From positions 124,001 to 188,000 of the forward strand of contig NZ_JANBWE010000002.1 in NCBI RefSeq assembly GCF_024259515.1: a stretch of 64,000 nucleotides of DNA, given 5' to 3'. Positions 55,814 to 64,000 of the stretch are shown piece by piece. The position numbers were made by a program, and so were the translations under genes. The notes below the pieces were generated by a model that was not told where the DNA came from, searched no databases, and saw only the letters and a program-made list of their open reading frames with translations. This stretch comes from Salirhabdus salicampi. GTDB taxonomy: Bacteria; Bacillota; Bacilli; Bacillales; Alkalibacillaceae. How positions within the stretch are numbered: position 1 is the first letter of the stretch; each line of letters starts with the position of its first letter.

Positions 55814-55860
55814 AAATGTAAAAAAAGCTGTCGCTTCTGTCGACAGCTTTTTTTACATTT
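55814..55860. terminator. Bidirectional terminator between rpmB and spoVM
   Basis: A 20-bp perfect inverted repeat (arms AAATGTAAAAAAAGCTGTCG and its complement) around CTTCTGT. It has A/T runs on both sides of the GCTGTCG/CGACAGC core and so can terminate the convergent rpmB and spoVM transcripts. Confidence 0.93.
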
Positions 55861-55887
55861 CTAGGACTTTGAAAAGTAAGGTCCTTT

Positions 55888-55968
55888 TTAATCCTTCTTG
55901 AACATACCGATAATTCCCCTTACAATTCCTCCAAGAAATTTTGGGAGTTTAATGGTATAAAATTTCAT
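55888..55968 (-). CDS. spoVM: SpoVM, stage V sporulation protein M
   Basis: 26-residue peptide: MKFYTIKLPKFLGGIV, then RGIIGMFKKD. It matches B. subtilis SpoVM (MKFYTIKLPKFLGGIV-RAMLGSFRKD), differing only in the C-terminal third. The amphipathic helix recognises convex membrane curvature and anchors SpoIVA on the forespore to start coat assembly. Strong SD GAGGAGGGGGAACTT. Located between thiN and rpmB as in B. subtilis. It shows that the organism is an endospore former. A mother-cell (SigE) promoter is expected upstream but I cannot mark one with confidence. Confidence 0.96.
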   Translation of the reverse strand: MKFYTIKLPKFLGGIVRGIIGMFKKD

Positions 55969-56046
55969 AAGTTCCCCCTCCTCTAACGGTCAAATCAGCC
56001 ACCAAATATAGGTTAGACCACATCATTAACATAAGGAAGTCGTACA

Positions 56047-56691
56047 TTAACCTAGCACATCACGGCTCTTTACAACTATTAATATGCCGTCGCGAAATGA
56101 AAAAGTACCCTTTTTTCCAATTAGCTTATTTGAAGTACATAAAGAAGAACCTAGAGGTACTGTTGCATCTTGTAGTGGATAGAAAAAATTGTCTAATGTT
56201 AAGCCACTTACTTCCATTGATAGTGGTAAAAATGAAATATAGTCATAATCACCTTGGGTTATTTCATATGTCCCTGGAAGTTTCACCTCAACCCAATTTG
56301 ATTCATTTATGATTATTCCCCTTACCCCTTTCTGACGAAGCTTATATAGCAATTGAATATTTATCAGTTCATGATCTAAACGCCCCCCTGTTACGCCCCA
56401 AAAGTAAATCGTATGTGGTGAATGGTTCAACGCTTCATCAATGGCAAGTTCCAGGTCTGTTTTATCTTTATGTGCATCATACTGTAATATATGCTTTACC
56501 TTTTGTTTCAGTTGTTGAATTTTATCTCGTGAGATTGAATCAAAATCACCTATAGCGATTTGGGGAGTAATGTGATGTGCTAGTAATGTTAATGTACCTT
56601 CATCTACACCAATCCACTTCAACTTAGCTTGATAATAAGTTGGAATTTGAATTTCTGTTTCCGGAGCACCAGCTACAATACCTATTTCCAT
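56047..56691 (-). CDS. thiN: ThiN, thiamine pyrophosphokinase
   Basis: 214 residues. Motifs: IGVDEGTLTLL, AIGDFDSISRDK, DKTDLELAIDEAL and FWGVTGGRLDHELINIQLL, all of the TPK catalytic domain, and C-terminal TPK-B1-like region (GLTLDNFFYPL, SNKLIGKKGTFSF). It makes thiamine diphosphate from thiamine and ATP. B. subtilis yloS/thiN has the same place. Confidence 0.96.
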   Translation of the reverse strand: MEIGIVAGAPETEIQIPTYYQAKLKWIGVDEGTLTLLAHHITPQIAIGDFDSISRDKIQQLKQKVKHILQYDAHKDKTDLELAIDEALNHSPHTIYFWGVTGGRLDHELINIQLLYKLRQKGVRGIIINESNWVEVKLPGTYEITQGDYDYISFLPLSMEVSGLTLDNFFYPLQDATVPLGSSLCTSNKLIGKKGTFSFRDGILIVVKSRDVLG

Positions 56692-56712
56692 AAAAAAACT
56701 CCTCTCTTCAAT

Positions 56713-56745
56713 AAGAAAAGCTGTCCAAACGGACAGCTTTTACTT
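56713..56745 (-). terminator. Terminator between rpe and thiN
   Basis: Minus-strand arms AAAAGCTGTCC and GGACAGCTTTT around GTTT, followed by CTTATT. The rpe stop codon (56740-56742) lies at the foot of the stem. The core GCTGTCC is close to that of the rpmB/spoVM terminator. Confidence 0.75.
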
Positions 56746-57393
56746 TGTACTATTTCGTATCTTTTGAATGGCTTCAGCTCGATCTGATTGATTAAAGATC
56801 GCGCTTCCGGCAACTAAAACATTAGCCCCAGCATCAGTACACATTTTCGCTGTTTGTTCGTTCACACCGCCATCCACTTCAATTTCAAAATTGTAACCTT
56901 CATTTCTTCGCCACTCGTCTAATTGCTTAATTTTTGGCACAACACTTTCAATAAAGGACTGCCCTCCGAACCCCGGATTTACTGTCATTAATAACACGAG
57001 AGAAACATCGTTTAAAATAGGACGGATAACTTCCGCAGAGGTTGCTGGATTAATAACGACCCCAGGTTTTGCACCTTCAGCTTTAATCTGTTGAACCGTA
57101 CGATGCAAATGTCGACATGTTTCATAGTGGACGGTAATAATATCCGCTCCAGCTTTTGTAAATGCTGATATATATTGGTCCGGGTTTTCAATCATTAAGT
57201 GTACATCAAGAGGTAATGATGTAATCGGTCTAATGGCCTGTACTACGAGAGGACCAATTGTAATGTTTGGGACGAAGTGACCATCCATGACATCAACATG
57301 GATATAATCGGCACCGCCCTTTTCAACATGCAATATTTCTTCACCTAATTTAGCGAAGTCCGCGGACAAAATGGATGGAGCTATTTTTGTCAT
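56740..57393 (-). CDS. rpe: Rpe, ribulose-phosphate 3-epimerase
   Basis: 217 residues, TIM barrel. Metal-site residues H32, D34 ([19 protein letters not shown]) and H65 ([11 protein letters not shown]); [18 protein letters not shown] and [10 protein letters not shown] follow. It interconverts ribulose-5-P and xylulose-5-P. Directly downstream of rsgA. Confidence 0.98.
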   Translation of the reverse strand: MTKIAPSILSADFAKLGEEILHVEKGGADYIHVDVMDGHFVPNITIGPLVVQAIRPITSLPLDVHLMIENPDQYISAFTKAGADIITVHYETCRHLHRTVQQIKAEGAKPGVVINPATSAEVIRPILNDVSLVLLMTVNPGFGGQSFIESVVPKIKQLDEWRRNEGYNFEIEVDGGVNEQTAKMCTDAGANVLVAGSAIFNQSDRAEAIQKIRNSTK

Positions 57394-57394
57394 A

Positions 57395-58276
57395 TTAATA
57401 CCTCGGCTTTCGATTTTGTATTTCTTCTAAAAACTGCAAGTAATGGTCATATCGGTATGGTGGGATTTCTCCATCATTAACAGCTTCCTTGACTGCACAT
57501 TTCGGTTCCCGGTTGTGAAGGCAACCGCGAAATTTACATTCATTTTGGATTTTGACCATTTCCGGAAAACAATTGGGTAAATCTTCAACCTCTAATTCAC
57601 TAAACTCTAACGAGCTAAACCCAGGTGTATCTGCAACATAGCCGGAGGAGACTTTCATAAGTTCTACGTGTCTTGTTGTATGTTTTCCCCTTCCGAGACT
57701 TTGTGAAATATCATTTGTCTCTAATCTTAAATTTGAGTTTAACTCATTTAAAATGGAGGATTTCCCCACACCTGACTGGCCTGCAATTACGGATGTTTTA
57801 TTATCAATAAAAGGGATTATTTTATTAAGTTCTTCCTCATGTTTCGTTGAACAGAGGATAACGTGATAACCGATTTTCTCATAATCTTTTTGGTATTGTT
57901 TCATGGATTCGACTGTTTCTACACTTGCTAAGTCCATCTTCGTGATAATGATAACCGGATCTACTTGCTTCGACTCTACAAGTACAAGAAATCGATCCAA
58001 TAACAAAGGGCTGAAATCAGGTCGAACTGCGGATGAAACGATGAAGGCTTGATCTACATTCGCAATTGGTGGTCTAATGAGTTCATTATTACGTTCCATA
58101 ATCTTTGTTACGTATCCATCTCCATCATCTTGAACATCAATTTCGACATAATCTCCAACAAGAGGGGTTACCTTCTTTTTACGAAACAAACCTCTCCCCC
58201 TACATTGGTAGATCTCATCGTCAGTTTGTACGTAATAAAACCCACTTAATGCCTTTACAATTTTCCCTTTCGTCAT
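57395..58276 (-). CDS. rsgA: RsgA (CpgA), circularly permuted ribosome-assembly GTPase
   Basis: 293 residues from the ATG at 58276 ([16 protein letters not shown]), behind GGAAGGGTGA in the prkC end; earlier in-frame ATGs lie inside prkC. OB fold, then G4 TKMD (112-115) before G1 GQSGVGKS (166-173), [10 protein letters not shown] (G3), and a C-terminal zinc site ([14 protein letters not shown]). In B. subtilis CpgA is phosphorylated by PrkC, encoded next door. Confidence 0.97.
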   Translation of the reverse strand: MTKGKIVKALSGFYYVQTDDEIYQCRGRGLFRKKKVTPLVGDYVEIDVQDDGDGYVTKIMERNNELIRPPIANVDQAFIVSSAVRPDFSPLLLDRFLVLVESKQVDPVIIITKMDLASVETVESMKQYQKDYEKIGYHVILCSTKHEEELNKIIPFIDNKTSVIAGQSGVGKSSILNELNSNLRLETNDISQSLGRGKHTTRHVELMKVSSGYVADTPGFSSLEFSELEVEDLPNCFPEMVKIQNECKFRGCLHNREPKCAVKEAVNDGEIPPYRYDHYLQFLEEIQNRKPRY

Positions 58277-58286
58277 CCTAAGTCGT

Positions 58287-60284
58287 TCACCCTTCCGAAT
58301 ATTGAACTGTTTCTTCACGATAATATTCATCGTTTACTGTTATTTTATACTTTGCTTCATCGTCTGGTTCAATGAGTAAGTCAAGATGATACTCTTTATC
58401 ACCCTCGATGACATCTTCATATGCTACGTCCTGTAAATCACGGTTCATATCTTCTATATAAATTTTAATGTAAAAACGTTCCTTGTTACCATTTCCGTTT
58501 CCATTGCCATTTCCATTTTGTTCACCAAATCGACTCTTTAACTCGTCGTAATTCAATGACACAGTTACTGATTTCGTAACAGGCGGCTTCGGTTCGGGAC
58601 CATCCGATATATATACCGTAATTTCATCTCCACGTTCTACTTCTGTATATGGTGCAGGTTCCTGTTCAATCACATGACCCTCTGGAACTTCATTTGAAAA
58701 TTCCCTAACTGTATGAATTGACAAGTCATGACCAACTAAATATTGCCTCGCTTCTTCTTCTATTTTCCCCGCGAGTGGCTCCAGCAATATTTTTGGAGGA
58801 CCTTTACTAATCTCAAAAATAAACACTGTTTCTTCTGGTATAACAAGTGAACCTGGTGAAGGTTGAATTTGCGTAATGATTGAACCGACTGGTTCGTCAG
58901 AGTGCTTTTCATAAGCGATTACGTCTTTAAATGCCAGTTCATCCTTTAACAAAATTTCGATTTGTTGAAATTGCTTTCCAATATAATCATTCACTTCTCT
59001 TTTTTCTTTTCCGAGACTCGTAATAACTGTTACTTTCGAACCTTCCTTCACGATTGAACCTTGTTTAGGTTCAGTTTTTATGACATAGCCTTCCTCAACC
59101 TCATCAGAATTCATTTTTTCTTGATCTACATCTAATTTTAAATTCCGTAGTTCGTCATACGCTTCCTCATAAGTCAAACCAGAAACATCAATAATTTCCA
59201 CTTCCTCAGGCATTAATAGTCTCGGCAGAAGGAACAACGCTATAATACCAGCCGCGACTAAAGTTAAAACACCTGTAACAATCCATGGTGTCCACCTTCG
59301 ATTCTTTTTTTGTTTCTCTTTATCATTCCCGGGAGAGCGAACAATTGTATCATCATGTTTACGATTCCTACTTCTATAATTCTCTGGCGTAATAACCGGG
59401 ATAGCCTTCGTTTCTTCCCCTTCTTCAATAGGAGGCTCAAAACGAGATTCATTTTCACGCTCTGGTAACATGACCGATTCTAAATCTTTCCCCATTTGTT
59501 GCGTACTTTCATAACGGTGTAACGGATTTTTTGCTGTTGCTTTCAAAACTACATTTTCTACACTTTGTGGTATATCACTAACCCATCTTCTTAATGATGG
59601 AGGATCACTTTGTAAATGTTTTAACGCAATAGAAACCGCAGAATCACCTGAAAAAGGCAGGCGACCCGTTAATAATTCAAAAAAGACAATACCTAAAGAA
59701 TATATATCTGACTTTTTCGTTGCTACGCCCCCACGAGCTTGTTCAGGTGATAAATAATGAACAGAGCCAAGCACAGAATTTGTTTGGGTCACGGTTGTGC
59801 TACTTAACGCCATGGCAATCCCGAAGTCTGTAACTTTTATTTTCCCTGTTTCATCAATCAAAATATTTTGGGGCTTAATGTCACGGTGCACAATCCCATT
59901 TTCATGTGCATGGGAAATAGCGGCCGTTACTTGCTTCATAATATCTACTGCTTTTTCCGCTTGTAACGGTCCATAGTACTGTATGTATTGTTTCAGCGTC
60001 ATGCCCCGAACATATTCCATTACGATATAATAGATATCTCCGTCCTCTTCCCCTACATCAAAAATGTTTACAATGTTTGGGTGAGATAGACTGATTGTCG
60101 CCTGGGCTTCACGACGGAATCGCTCTATAAATTCATCATCATTTGCATAGTCCATGCGCAGGACTTTAATGGCAACATCCCGATTTAGAATAATGTCACG
60201 GGCTAAATATACATTCGCCATTCCACCCCCGCCAATTGGTTGCAAAATTTTATAGCGGTCATTTAGCATCTGTCCGTTAAACAT
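58287..60284 (-). CDS. prkC: PrkC, PASTA-domain Ser/Thr protein kinase
   Basis: 665 residues. Hanks-type kinase: GGGGMANVYLA, K40, HRDIKPQN (133-140), DFG (153-155). After a juxtamembrane linker, a membrane helix at about 332-355 and three extracellular PASTA domains (about 359-427, 428-496, 498-564), then a C-terminal Ig-like region. An Asn-Gly run (589-600) separates the PASTA part from the C-terminal domain. It senses muropeptides and controls germination and stationary-phase physiology in B. subtilis. Overlaps prpC by 1 nt. Confidence 0.98.
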   Translation of the reverse strand: MFNGQMLNDRYKILQPIGGGGMANVYLARDIILNRDVAIKVLRMDYANDDEFIERFRREAQATISLSHPNIVNIFDVGEEDGDIYYIVMEYVRGMTLKQYIQYYGPLQAEKAVDIMKQVTAAISHAHENGIVHRDIKPQNILIDETGKIKVTDFGIAMALSSTTVTQTNSVLGSVHYLSPEQARGGVATKKSDIYSLGIVFFELLTGRLPFSGDSAVSIALKHLQSDPPSLRRWVSDIPQSVENVVLKATAKNPLHRYESTQQMGKDLESVMLPERENESRFEPPIEEGEETKAIPVITPENYRSRNRKHDDTIVRSPGNDKEKQKKNRRWTPWIVTGVLTLVAAGIIALFLLPRLLMPEEVEIIDVSGLTYEEAYDELRNLKLDVDQEKMNSDEVEEGYVIKTEPKQGSIVKEGSKVTVITSLGKEKREVNDYIGKQFQQIEILLKDELAFKDVIAYEKHSDEPVGSIITQIQPSPGSLVIPEETVFIFEISKGPPKILLEPLAGKIEEEARQYLVGHDLSIHTVREFSNEVPEGHVIEQEPAPYTEVERGDEITVYISDGPEPKPPVTKSVTVSLNYDELKSRFGEQNGNGNGNGNGNKERFYIKIYIEDMNRDLQDVAYEDVIEGDKEYHLDLLIEPDDEAKYKITVNDEYYREETVQYSEG

Positions 60285-61033
60285 TATTCATCCCCCTCAT
60301 CACTAGAATGATGGATGATCGCAAGGGAGATGTTGTCTTCCCCACCACGTTCATTGGCAAGGGATACAAGTTGATGAGCAGAATGTTCTAATGAATCACC
60401 TTCAATTAAGTAGCGATGTAGCTCCTCATCACTTACTTTATTTGACAATCCATCAGAGCATAACAATAACAGATTATCTTGTTCCCAACCAATCGTTTTC
60501 GTGTCAATTGAAATGTTTTTTTCGGTACCTAATGCTTTTAATAACACATGTTTACGTGGATGGTGCTCTGCGTCCTCAGGTGTTAGCTGCCCTGAACGAA
60601 TTAACTCGTTCACGAGGGAATGATCTTCAGTAATTTGCGTAAACCCAAAACTATTAGAGACGTATCCTCTACTATCTCCAATGTGACCTACTGTCACAAA
60701 GTCTTCAGCACAAATCGCAGCTACTACTGTTGTACCCATACCTTGATACTCTTCATTTTGAATAGCTTTTTCGAAGATTACATCATTAACTTTATGAATT
60801 TGTTCGTTCAACCACAATTCTGCCTTTTCAGGTGAATCAAATCCTTTTGTCTCTTTCCATTTTTTATGTAATGTAGATGCAGCAAGAAAACTTGCTACAT
60901 CTCCCGCACGGTGACCTCCCATACCATCTGCTACAACAGCTAACGCTTGTCTATCCATATTGTAAAAGATGCCACCTGCATCTTCGTTATGGTTTCTTAC
61001 GCGTCCCGTATCTGTTAGAAAATACCCTAACAT
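60284..61033 (-). CDS. prpC: PrpC (Stp), PP2C-type Ser/Thr phosphatase
   Basis: 249 residues from the ATG at 61033 (MLGYFLTDTGRVRNHNEDAG), preceded by GAGGTGAAGCGA. Metal-binding motifs RNHNEDAGG, VADGMGGHRAGDVAS, GHIGDSRGY and CSDGLSNKVS, GGEDNIS. It reverses PrkC phosphorylation. Its SD overlaps the end of the rlmN remnant, matching the coupling rlmN-prpC of B. subtilis. Confidence 0.97.
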   Translation of the reverse strand: MLGYFLTDTGRVRNHNEDAGGIFYNMDRQALAVVADGMGGHRAGDVASFLAASTLHKKWKETKGFDSPEKAELWLNEQIHKVNDVIFEKAIQNEEYQGMGTTVVAAICAEDFVTVGHIGDSRGYVSNSFGFTQITEDHSLVNELIRSGQLTPEDAEHHPRKHVLLKALGTEKNISIDTKTIGWEQDNLLLLCSDGLSNKVSDEELHRYLIEGDSLEHSAHQLVSLANERGGEDNISLAIIHHSSDEGDE

Positions 61034-61038
61034 TCGCT

Positions 61039-61335
61039 TCACCTCGTCTCTTCCTTACGCTCCTTCGCCCTTAATTGACCACAGTATCAATATCTTGTCC
61101 TTATTTACGGCGAGTTGTGACGTTGATTTTTTCATCCAACGCTTGTGCAAATTCAAAAAGTTTTATCCCGTGCTGTTCTAACTTAATCTCTGTTGGAACA
61201 CGATTTTCCGGAATTCAGTTTATTTGTCACTTTAATAACGAATTCAATCCGCTAAATCTTCCGCGAATTTTACAAATCATTTTTCCCACTAAATAGCCGA
61301 TACGCAAAAGTTACACGTCGACCTGTCTTGTAATA
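61039..61335 (-). pseudogene. rlmN: rlmN remnant, C-terminal part only (decayed)
   Basis: In the ~330 nt between rsmB and prpC there is no intact gene, but the minus strand in shifting frames reads KTGRRVTFAYRLFSGKND (from about 61330), EDLAD, IPENRVPTE, KINVTTRR, GQDID and finally QLRAKERKEETR-stop at 61039. These follow in order the C-terminal ~100 residues of RlmN (23S rRNA A2503 / tRNA A37 methyltransferase). At least five stop codons and two or more frame changes interrupt it, and the radical-SAM core is missing altogether. The final stop sits in the prpC SD as in the intact operon. So this is a dead gene, not a sequencing slip. Confidence 0.88.
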
Positions 61336-61374
61336 TTACCTGAAGGGTAACTAATGGTATTGCCTTAAATGTAT

Positions 61375-62715
61375 CTACTCTTTCTTTCTTAATCTAGTTA
61401 AAAAGAAGCCATCTGTATTTAAGTCTTGCGGGAATAGTTGTAAGCCCCATTCACTTAAACCAGGTAAGTTCCGGCAAATTTCCGGTAACTCCTGATGGAA
61501 ATCAGGGTCCACTTCAAATTGCTCATGTTGTTCTAGGAATCGTTTCACGTTGTATTCGTTTTCTTCCTTATCTACAGTACATGTGCTATAAACAAGCTTT
61601 CCATCATCTTTTAACAGCGGTGCTACCGCTTCTAGCAACTCATATTGAATACGAGCTAAATTTATAATATCTGCCTCTGATTTTTCATATTTAATCTCAG
61701 GCTTTCCTGATAATACACCTAAACCAGAGCAGGGTGCATCAAGTAATATACGATCAAACGTCTTATTTTCGTGAAACTGACGTAAGTTTCGACTATCTCC
61801 CTGTTTAGCTTCAACAATTGTAAGTCCAAGTGCTTTAGCCTTCTGTTCGACGAGCTTAGCTTTTTTGGCATGTAAATCATAAGCATATATAGTGCCTTCA
61901 TTTTCCATTATTTCAGCCATGTGGGTCGTTTTTCCACCTGGTGCACTACAAGCATCAAGCACTTCCATTCCTGGTGCCAAGCCCATCATCTCACCCACTA
62001 ACATAGAGCTTTCGTCTTGAACTGTTAAATGATTTTGGAACAGTGAATGTTGAAGAATATTCCCTTGCTCCATAATGATTCCTTGAGGTGATAATGGTGA
62101 CGGAGCGACATCAAAACCGTCATTTATGAGGGTTTCGATAACCTCTTCCCTTGACGTTTTTAATGCCTGTACCCGGACCGTTACATTTTTCCTTTCAAGG
62201 TTTCGTAGGCACATCGCTTTTGTCGTCTCCAGGCCATACCAGTTGACCATTCGTTTTACAAGCCATACAGGATGACTCGTTTCCGTAGCTAGACGTTCCA
62301 CCGGATCCTCAATTTGATCCAAGGAAGGAACACCATTTCGTTGAACATTTCGTAACACGCCATTAATTAAAGAACTGATTCCTTTATGCCCTTTCTTCTT
62401 TCCGAGTTCAACGGACTCAAATATAACTGCATGATCCGGAACCTTTTTCAAGTATACCATTTGATAAACGGACAAATATAAAAGCCATTTCACCCATGGT
62501 TTCACCTTTTTTTTTACAAAAGGGGCGAGGAAATATGCTAACGTATCTCGACGTTGCAATGTTCCATATACTAATTCCGTCAACAATGCTGAATCGTTGG
62601 CTTTGAATCGCTCCTTTTTCAAGGTTTGGTTAAGCAATAAATTGCTGTAACCGCCCCCTTCACCAACACGTACTACGATATTTAATGCAGCTTCCCGTAC
62701 TGATAGGTTACTCAC
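61375..62715 (-). CDS. rsmB: RsmB, 16S rRNA (cytosine-967-C5)-methyltransferase
   Basis: 446 residues from GTG 62715 (VSNLSVREAALNIVVRV), nine bases after AGGAG; an ATG at 62724 lies on that SD. N-terminal NusB-like domain and C-terminal SAM methyltransferase with DACSAPGGKTTHMAE, DAPCSGLGVLSGKPEI and VYSTCTVDKEENE (the two catalytic cysteines). Overlaps fmt by a few bases upstream. Confidence 0.96.
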   Translation of the reverse strand: MSNLSVREAALNIVVRVGEGGGYSNLLLNQTLKKERFKANDSALLTELVYGTLQRRDTLAYFLAPFVKKKVKPWVKWLLYLSVYQMVYLKKVPDHAVIFESVELGKKKGHKGISSLINGVLRNVQRNGVPSLDQIEDPVERLATETSHPVWLVKRMVNWYGLETTKAMCLRNLERKNVTVRVQALKTSREEVIETLINDGFDVAPSPLSPQGIIMEQGNILQHSLFQNHLTVQDESSMLVGEMMGLAPGMEVLDACSAPGGKTTHMAEIMENEGTIYAYDLHAKKAKLVEQKAKALGLTIVEAKQGDSRNLRQFHENKTFDRILLDAPCSGLGVLSGKPEIKYEKSEADIINLARIQYELLEAVAPLLKDDGKLVYSTCTVDKEENEYNVKRFLEQHEQFEVDPDFHQELPEICRNLPGLSEWGLQLFPQDLNTDGFFLTRLRKKE

Positions 62716-62716
62716 G

Positions 62717-63661
62717 TTATGCATCTCCTAACATATCCCCGACGTTTAGACGGTTACCGGCGCCACGAATAAATGCTTCACCTGTCATTTTTTTCTTTCC
62801 AGCAGGTTGTAATTCTACAATCTTAATTCCCTTCTTATCACCACATGTGACGATGAAACCATCATCGGTAATTGCGCTAATCTGCCCAGGTTGTGCTTCA
62901 TAAGTCTGCTCTACCTTTTCTCCCCACCAAATTTTCACATTTTTACCTTCCCACGTTGTTGAAGCAACCGGCCATGGACATAGTCCACGAATATGGTTAT
63001 AGACGACTTCCGCCCGTTCATTCCAATCAATACGTTCCTGTTCCCGCTTAATATTCCTTGCATATGTTGCTTGATCATTATCCTGGGGAATGGGTTCTAA
63101 TTGTTTTGAGAACAAAGAAGGTAATGTTTCGCTTAGCAGTTTAGCGCCTGCAACAGAAAGCTTATCATGCAATGTTCCGACATGATCGTTTTCCTCAATC
63201 GGTACCTTCACTTGTGTTAATATGTCACCTGCATCAAGTGCTTGAACCATATACATAATGGTAATACCTGTTTCCTTTTTGCCTTGCATGATTGCGTAAT
63301 GAATTGGTGCCCCACCCCGTAGTTCGGGCAAGAGAGACGCATGGACGTTAATGCACCCAAAAGGAGGAGCCTCTAACAATTCATTCGGCAAAATCTGCCC
63401 AAACGCAGCCGTAACGATAAGGTCAGGTTCATATTGCAAAACTTCCTCATATTCGTTGCGAATTTTTTCTGGTTGAAGGACAGGTATTTGGTGTTTTTCT
63501 GCCTCCACCTTAACAGGTGGTGGAGTTAACGTCCGTTTCCTTCCCTTTGGCCGATCTGGTTGTGTCACTACAGCAACAACATTATAACCATCTACTATCA
63601 TTGTATTTAAAACTGGAACGGCAAAATCCGGTGTCCCCATAAAAACAATGCGTTTTGACAT
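62717..63661 (-). CDS. fmt: Fmt, methionyl-tRNA formyltransferase
   Basis: 314 residues. N-terminal formyltransferase domain: [45 protein letters not shown], and [14 protein letters not shown]-terminal domain binds initiator tRNA. Start ATG 63661 is only 14 nt from the priA stop; the def gene that B. subtilis has in between is not present. Confidence 0.98.
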   Translation of the reverse strand: MSKRIVFMGTPDFAVPVLNTMIVDGYNVVAVVTQPDRPKGRKRTLTPPPVKVEAEKHQIPVLQPEKIRNEYEEVLQYEPDLIVTAAFGQILPNELLEAPPFGCINVHASLLPELRGGAPIHYAIMQGKKETGITIMYMVQALDAGDILTQVKVPIEENDHVGTLHDKLSVAGAKLLSETLPSLFSKQLEPIPQDNDQATYARNIKREQERIDWNERAEVVYNHIRGLCPWPVASTTWEGKNVKIWWGEKVEQTYEAQPGQISAITDDGFIVTCGDKKGIKIVELQPAGKKKMTGEAFIRGAGNRLNVGDMLGDA

Positions 63662-63675
63662 GCTAATCCCTTCCT

Positions 63676-64000
63676 TTACATCATCTGGTATGGCTGAAAA
63701 TCTATTGTAATTTGCAATTCGTTTTTCTGAATATCTTCTTCGTACATTTGAAGGATTTTTTTCATTATCACATGTATGTTTGGTTCATTTCTGTATTTTA
63801 CCATGCATTGATAGCGATATCTATTTTTGATCCGGCTTAACGGCGACGGGGTTGGACCTAGTATTTTCGTTTCCCGTTGCAACTCCGTCGATAATACTTT
63901 CGTTATGCGCTGAATAACATCTACAACAAAAACGTGGTTTTCATGTGATACATGAACAAGTGTTAAGAAATAGTAAGGTGGATATTGGAATGTTTTCCGA
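63676..64000 (-). CDS. priA: PriA, primosomal helicase, C-terminal fragment
   Basis: The open frame enters from the right edge and ends at 63676; about 107 codons are seen. It reads [22 protein letters not shown], then [13 protein letters not shown]..., [29 protein letters not shown], and ends [19 protein letters not shown], which is the C-terminal domain of PriA. Replication restart helicase. The rest lies outside the window. Confidence 0.95.
   Translation of the reverse strand, partial: RKTFQYPPYYFLTLVHVSHENHVFVVDVIQRITKVLSTELQRETKILGPTPSPLSRIKNRYRYQCMVKYRNEPNIHVIMKKILQMYEEDIQKNELQITIDFQPYQMM

Noticed and set aside
1-64000. Mobile elements, prophage genes, CRISPR arrays, tRNA or rRNA genes
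   Set aside because: No transposase-like or phage-like reading frame, no regularly spaced direct repeats and no tRNA or rRNA-like stretch was seen; xerC is the housekeeping recombinase.

Overview
The window is a contiguous piece of the main chromosome of a low-GC, endospore-forming Firmicute of the family Bacillaceae. The gene order follows the Bacillus subtilis block priA-fmt-rsmB-prpC-prkC-rsgA-rpe-thiN-spoVM-rpmB-asp23-fakA-sdaAB/AA-recG-fapR-plsX-fabD-fabG-acpP-rnc-smc-ftsY-ylxM-ffh-rpsP-khpA-ylqD-rimM-trmD-rplS-lepB-rbgA-rnhB-ylqG-ylqH-sucCD-dprA-topA-xerC-hslVU-codY-fla/che. SpoVM and CodY point to a spore former related to Bacillus; the genus cannot be fixed from the sequence alone. 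Nearly everything is on the minus strand; only rpmB and a yfkK-like gene are on the plus strand. No tRNA, rRNA, insertion sequence, prophage or CRISPR array was seen.

Positions 1-21900, read right to left, hold most of a fla/che operon: basal-body rod (flgB, flgC), MS ring and switch (fliE, fliF, fliG), export ATPase complex (fliH, fliI, fliJ), hook assembly (motE-like ylxF, fliK, flgD, a small flagellar-operon protein, flgE, swrD), stator/switch (fliL, fliM, fliY), chemotaxis regulators (cheY, cheB) and the export gate (fliO, fliP, fliQ, fliR, flhB, flhA) with the SRP-type GTPase FlhF and the MinD-type ATPase FlhG. The genes abut or overlap, and many start at TTG or GTG behind strong Shine-Dalgarno sequences.

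Positions 22100-31500 carry the codY-hslUV-xerC cluster, topA, dprA and sucCD. Positions 31450-41300 carry two flagellar-like genes (ylqG, ylqH), rnhB, rbgA, lepB, the rplS-trmD-rimM-ylqD group, rpsP-khpA and the SRP genes ffh, ylxM and ftsY. Positions 41200-49600 hold smc, rnc and the FapR-controlled fatty-acid/phospholipid genes. Positions 49500-56000 hold recG, serine dehydratase, fakA, asp23, rpmB and spoVM. Positions 56000-64000 hold thiN, rpe, rsgA, the PrkC/PrpC kinase-phosphatase pair, rsmB, fmt and the 3-prime end of priA.

This is mainly a housekeeping region and I found no new multi-gene system. The points of interest are local: a decayed rlmN remnant between rsmB and prpC; the absence of def (priA-fmt) and trmFO (topA-xerC) from places where B. 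subtilis has them; a yfkK-like gene set in reverse between smc and rnc, sharing a terminator that contains the rnc stop codon; a perfect hairpin at the swrD start; and several strong promoters and hairpins.
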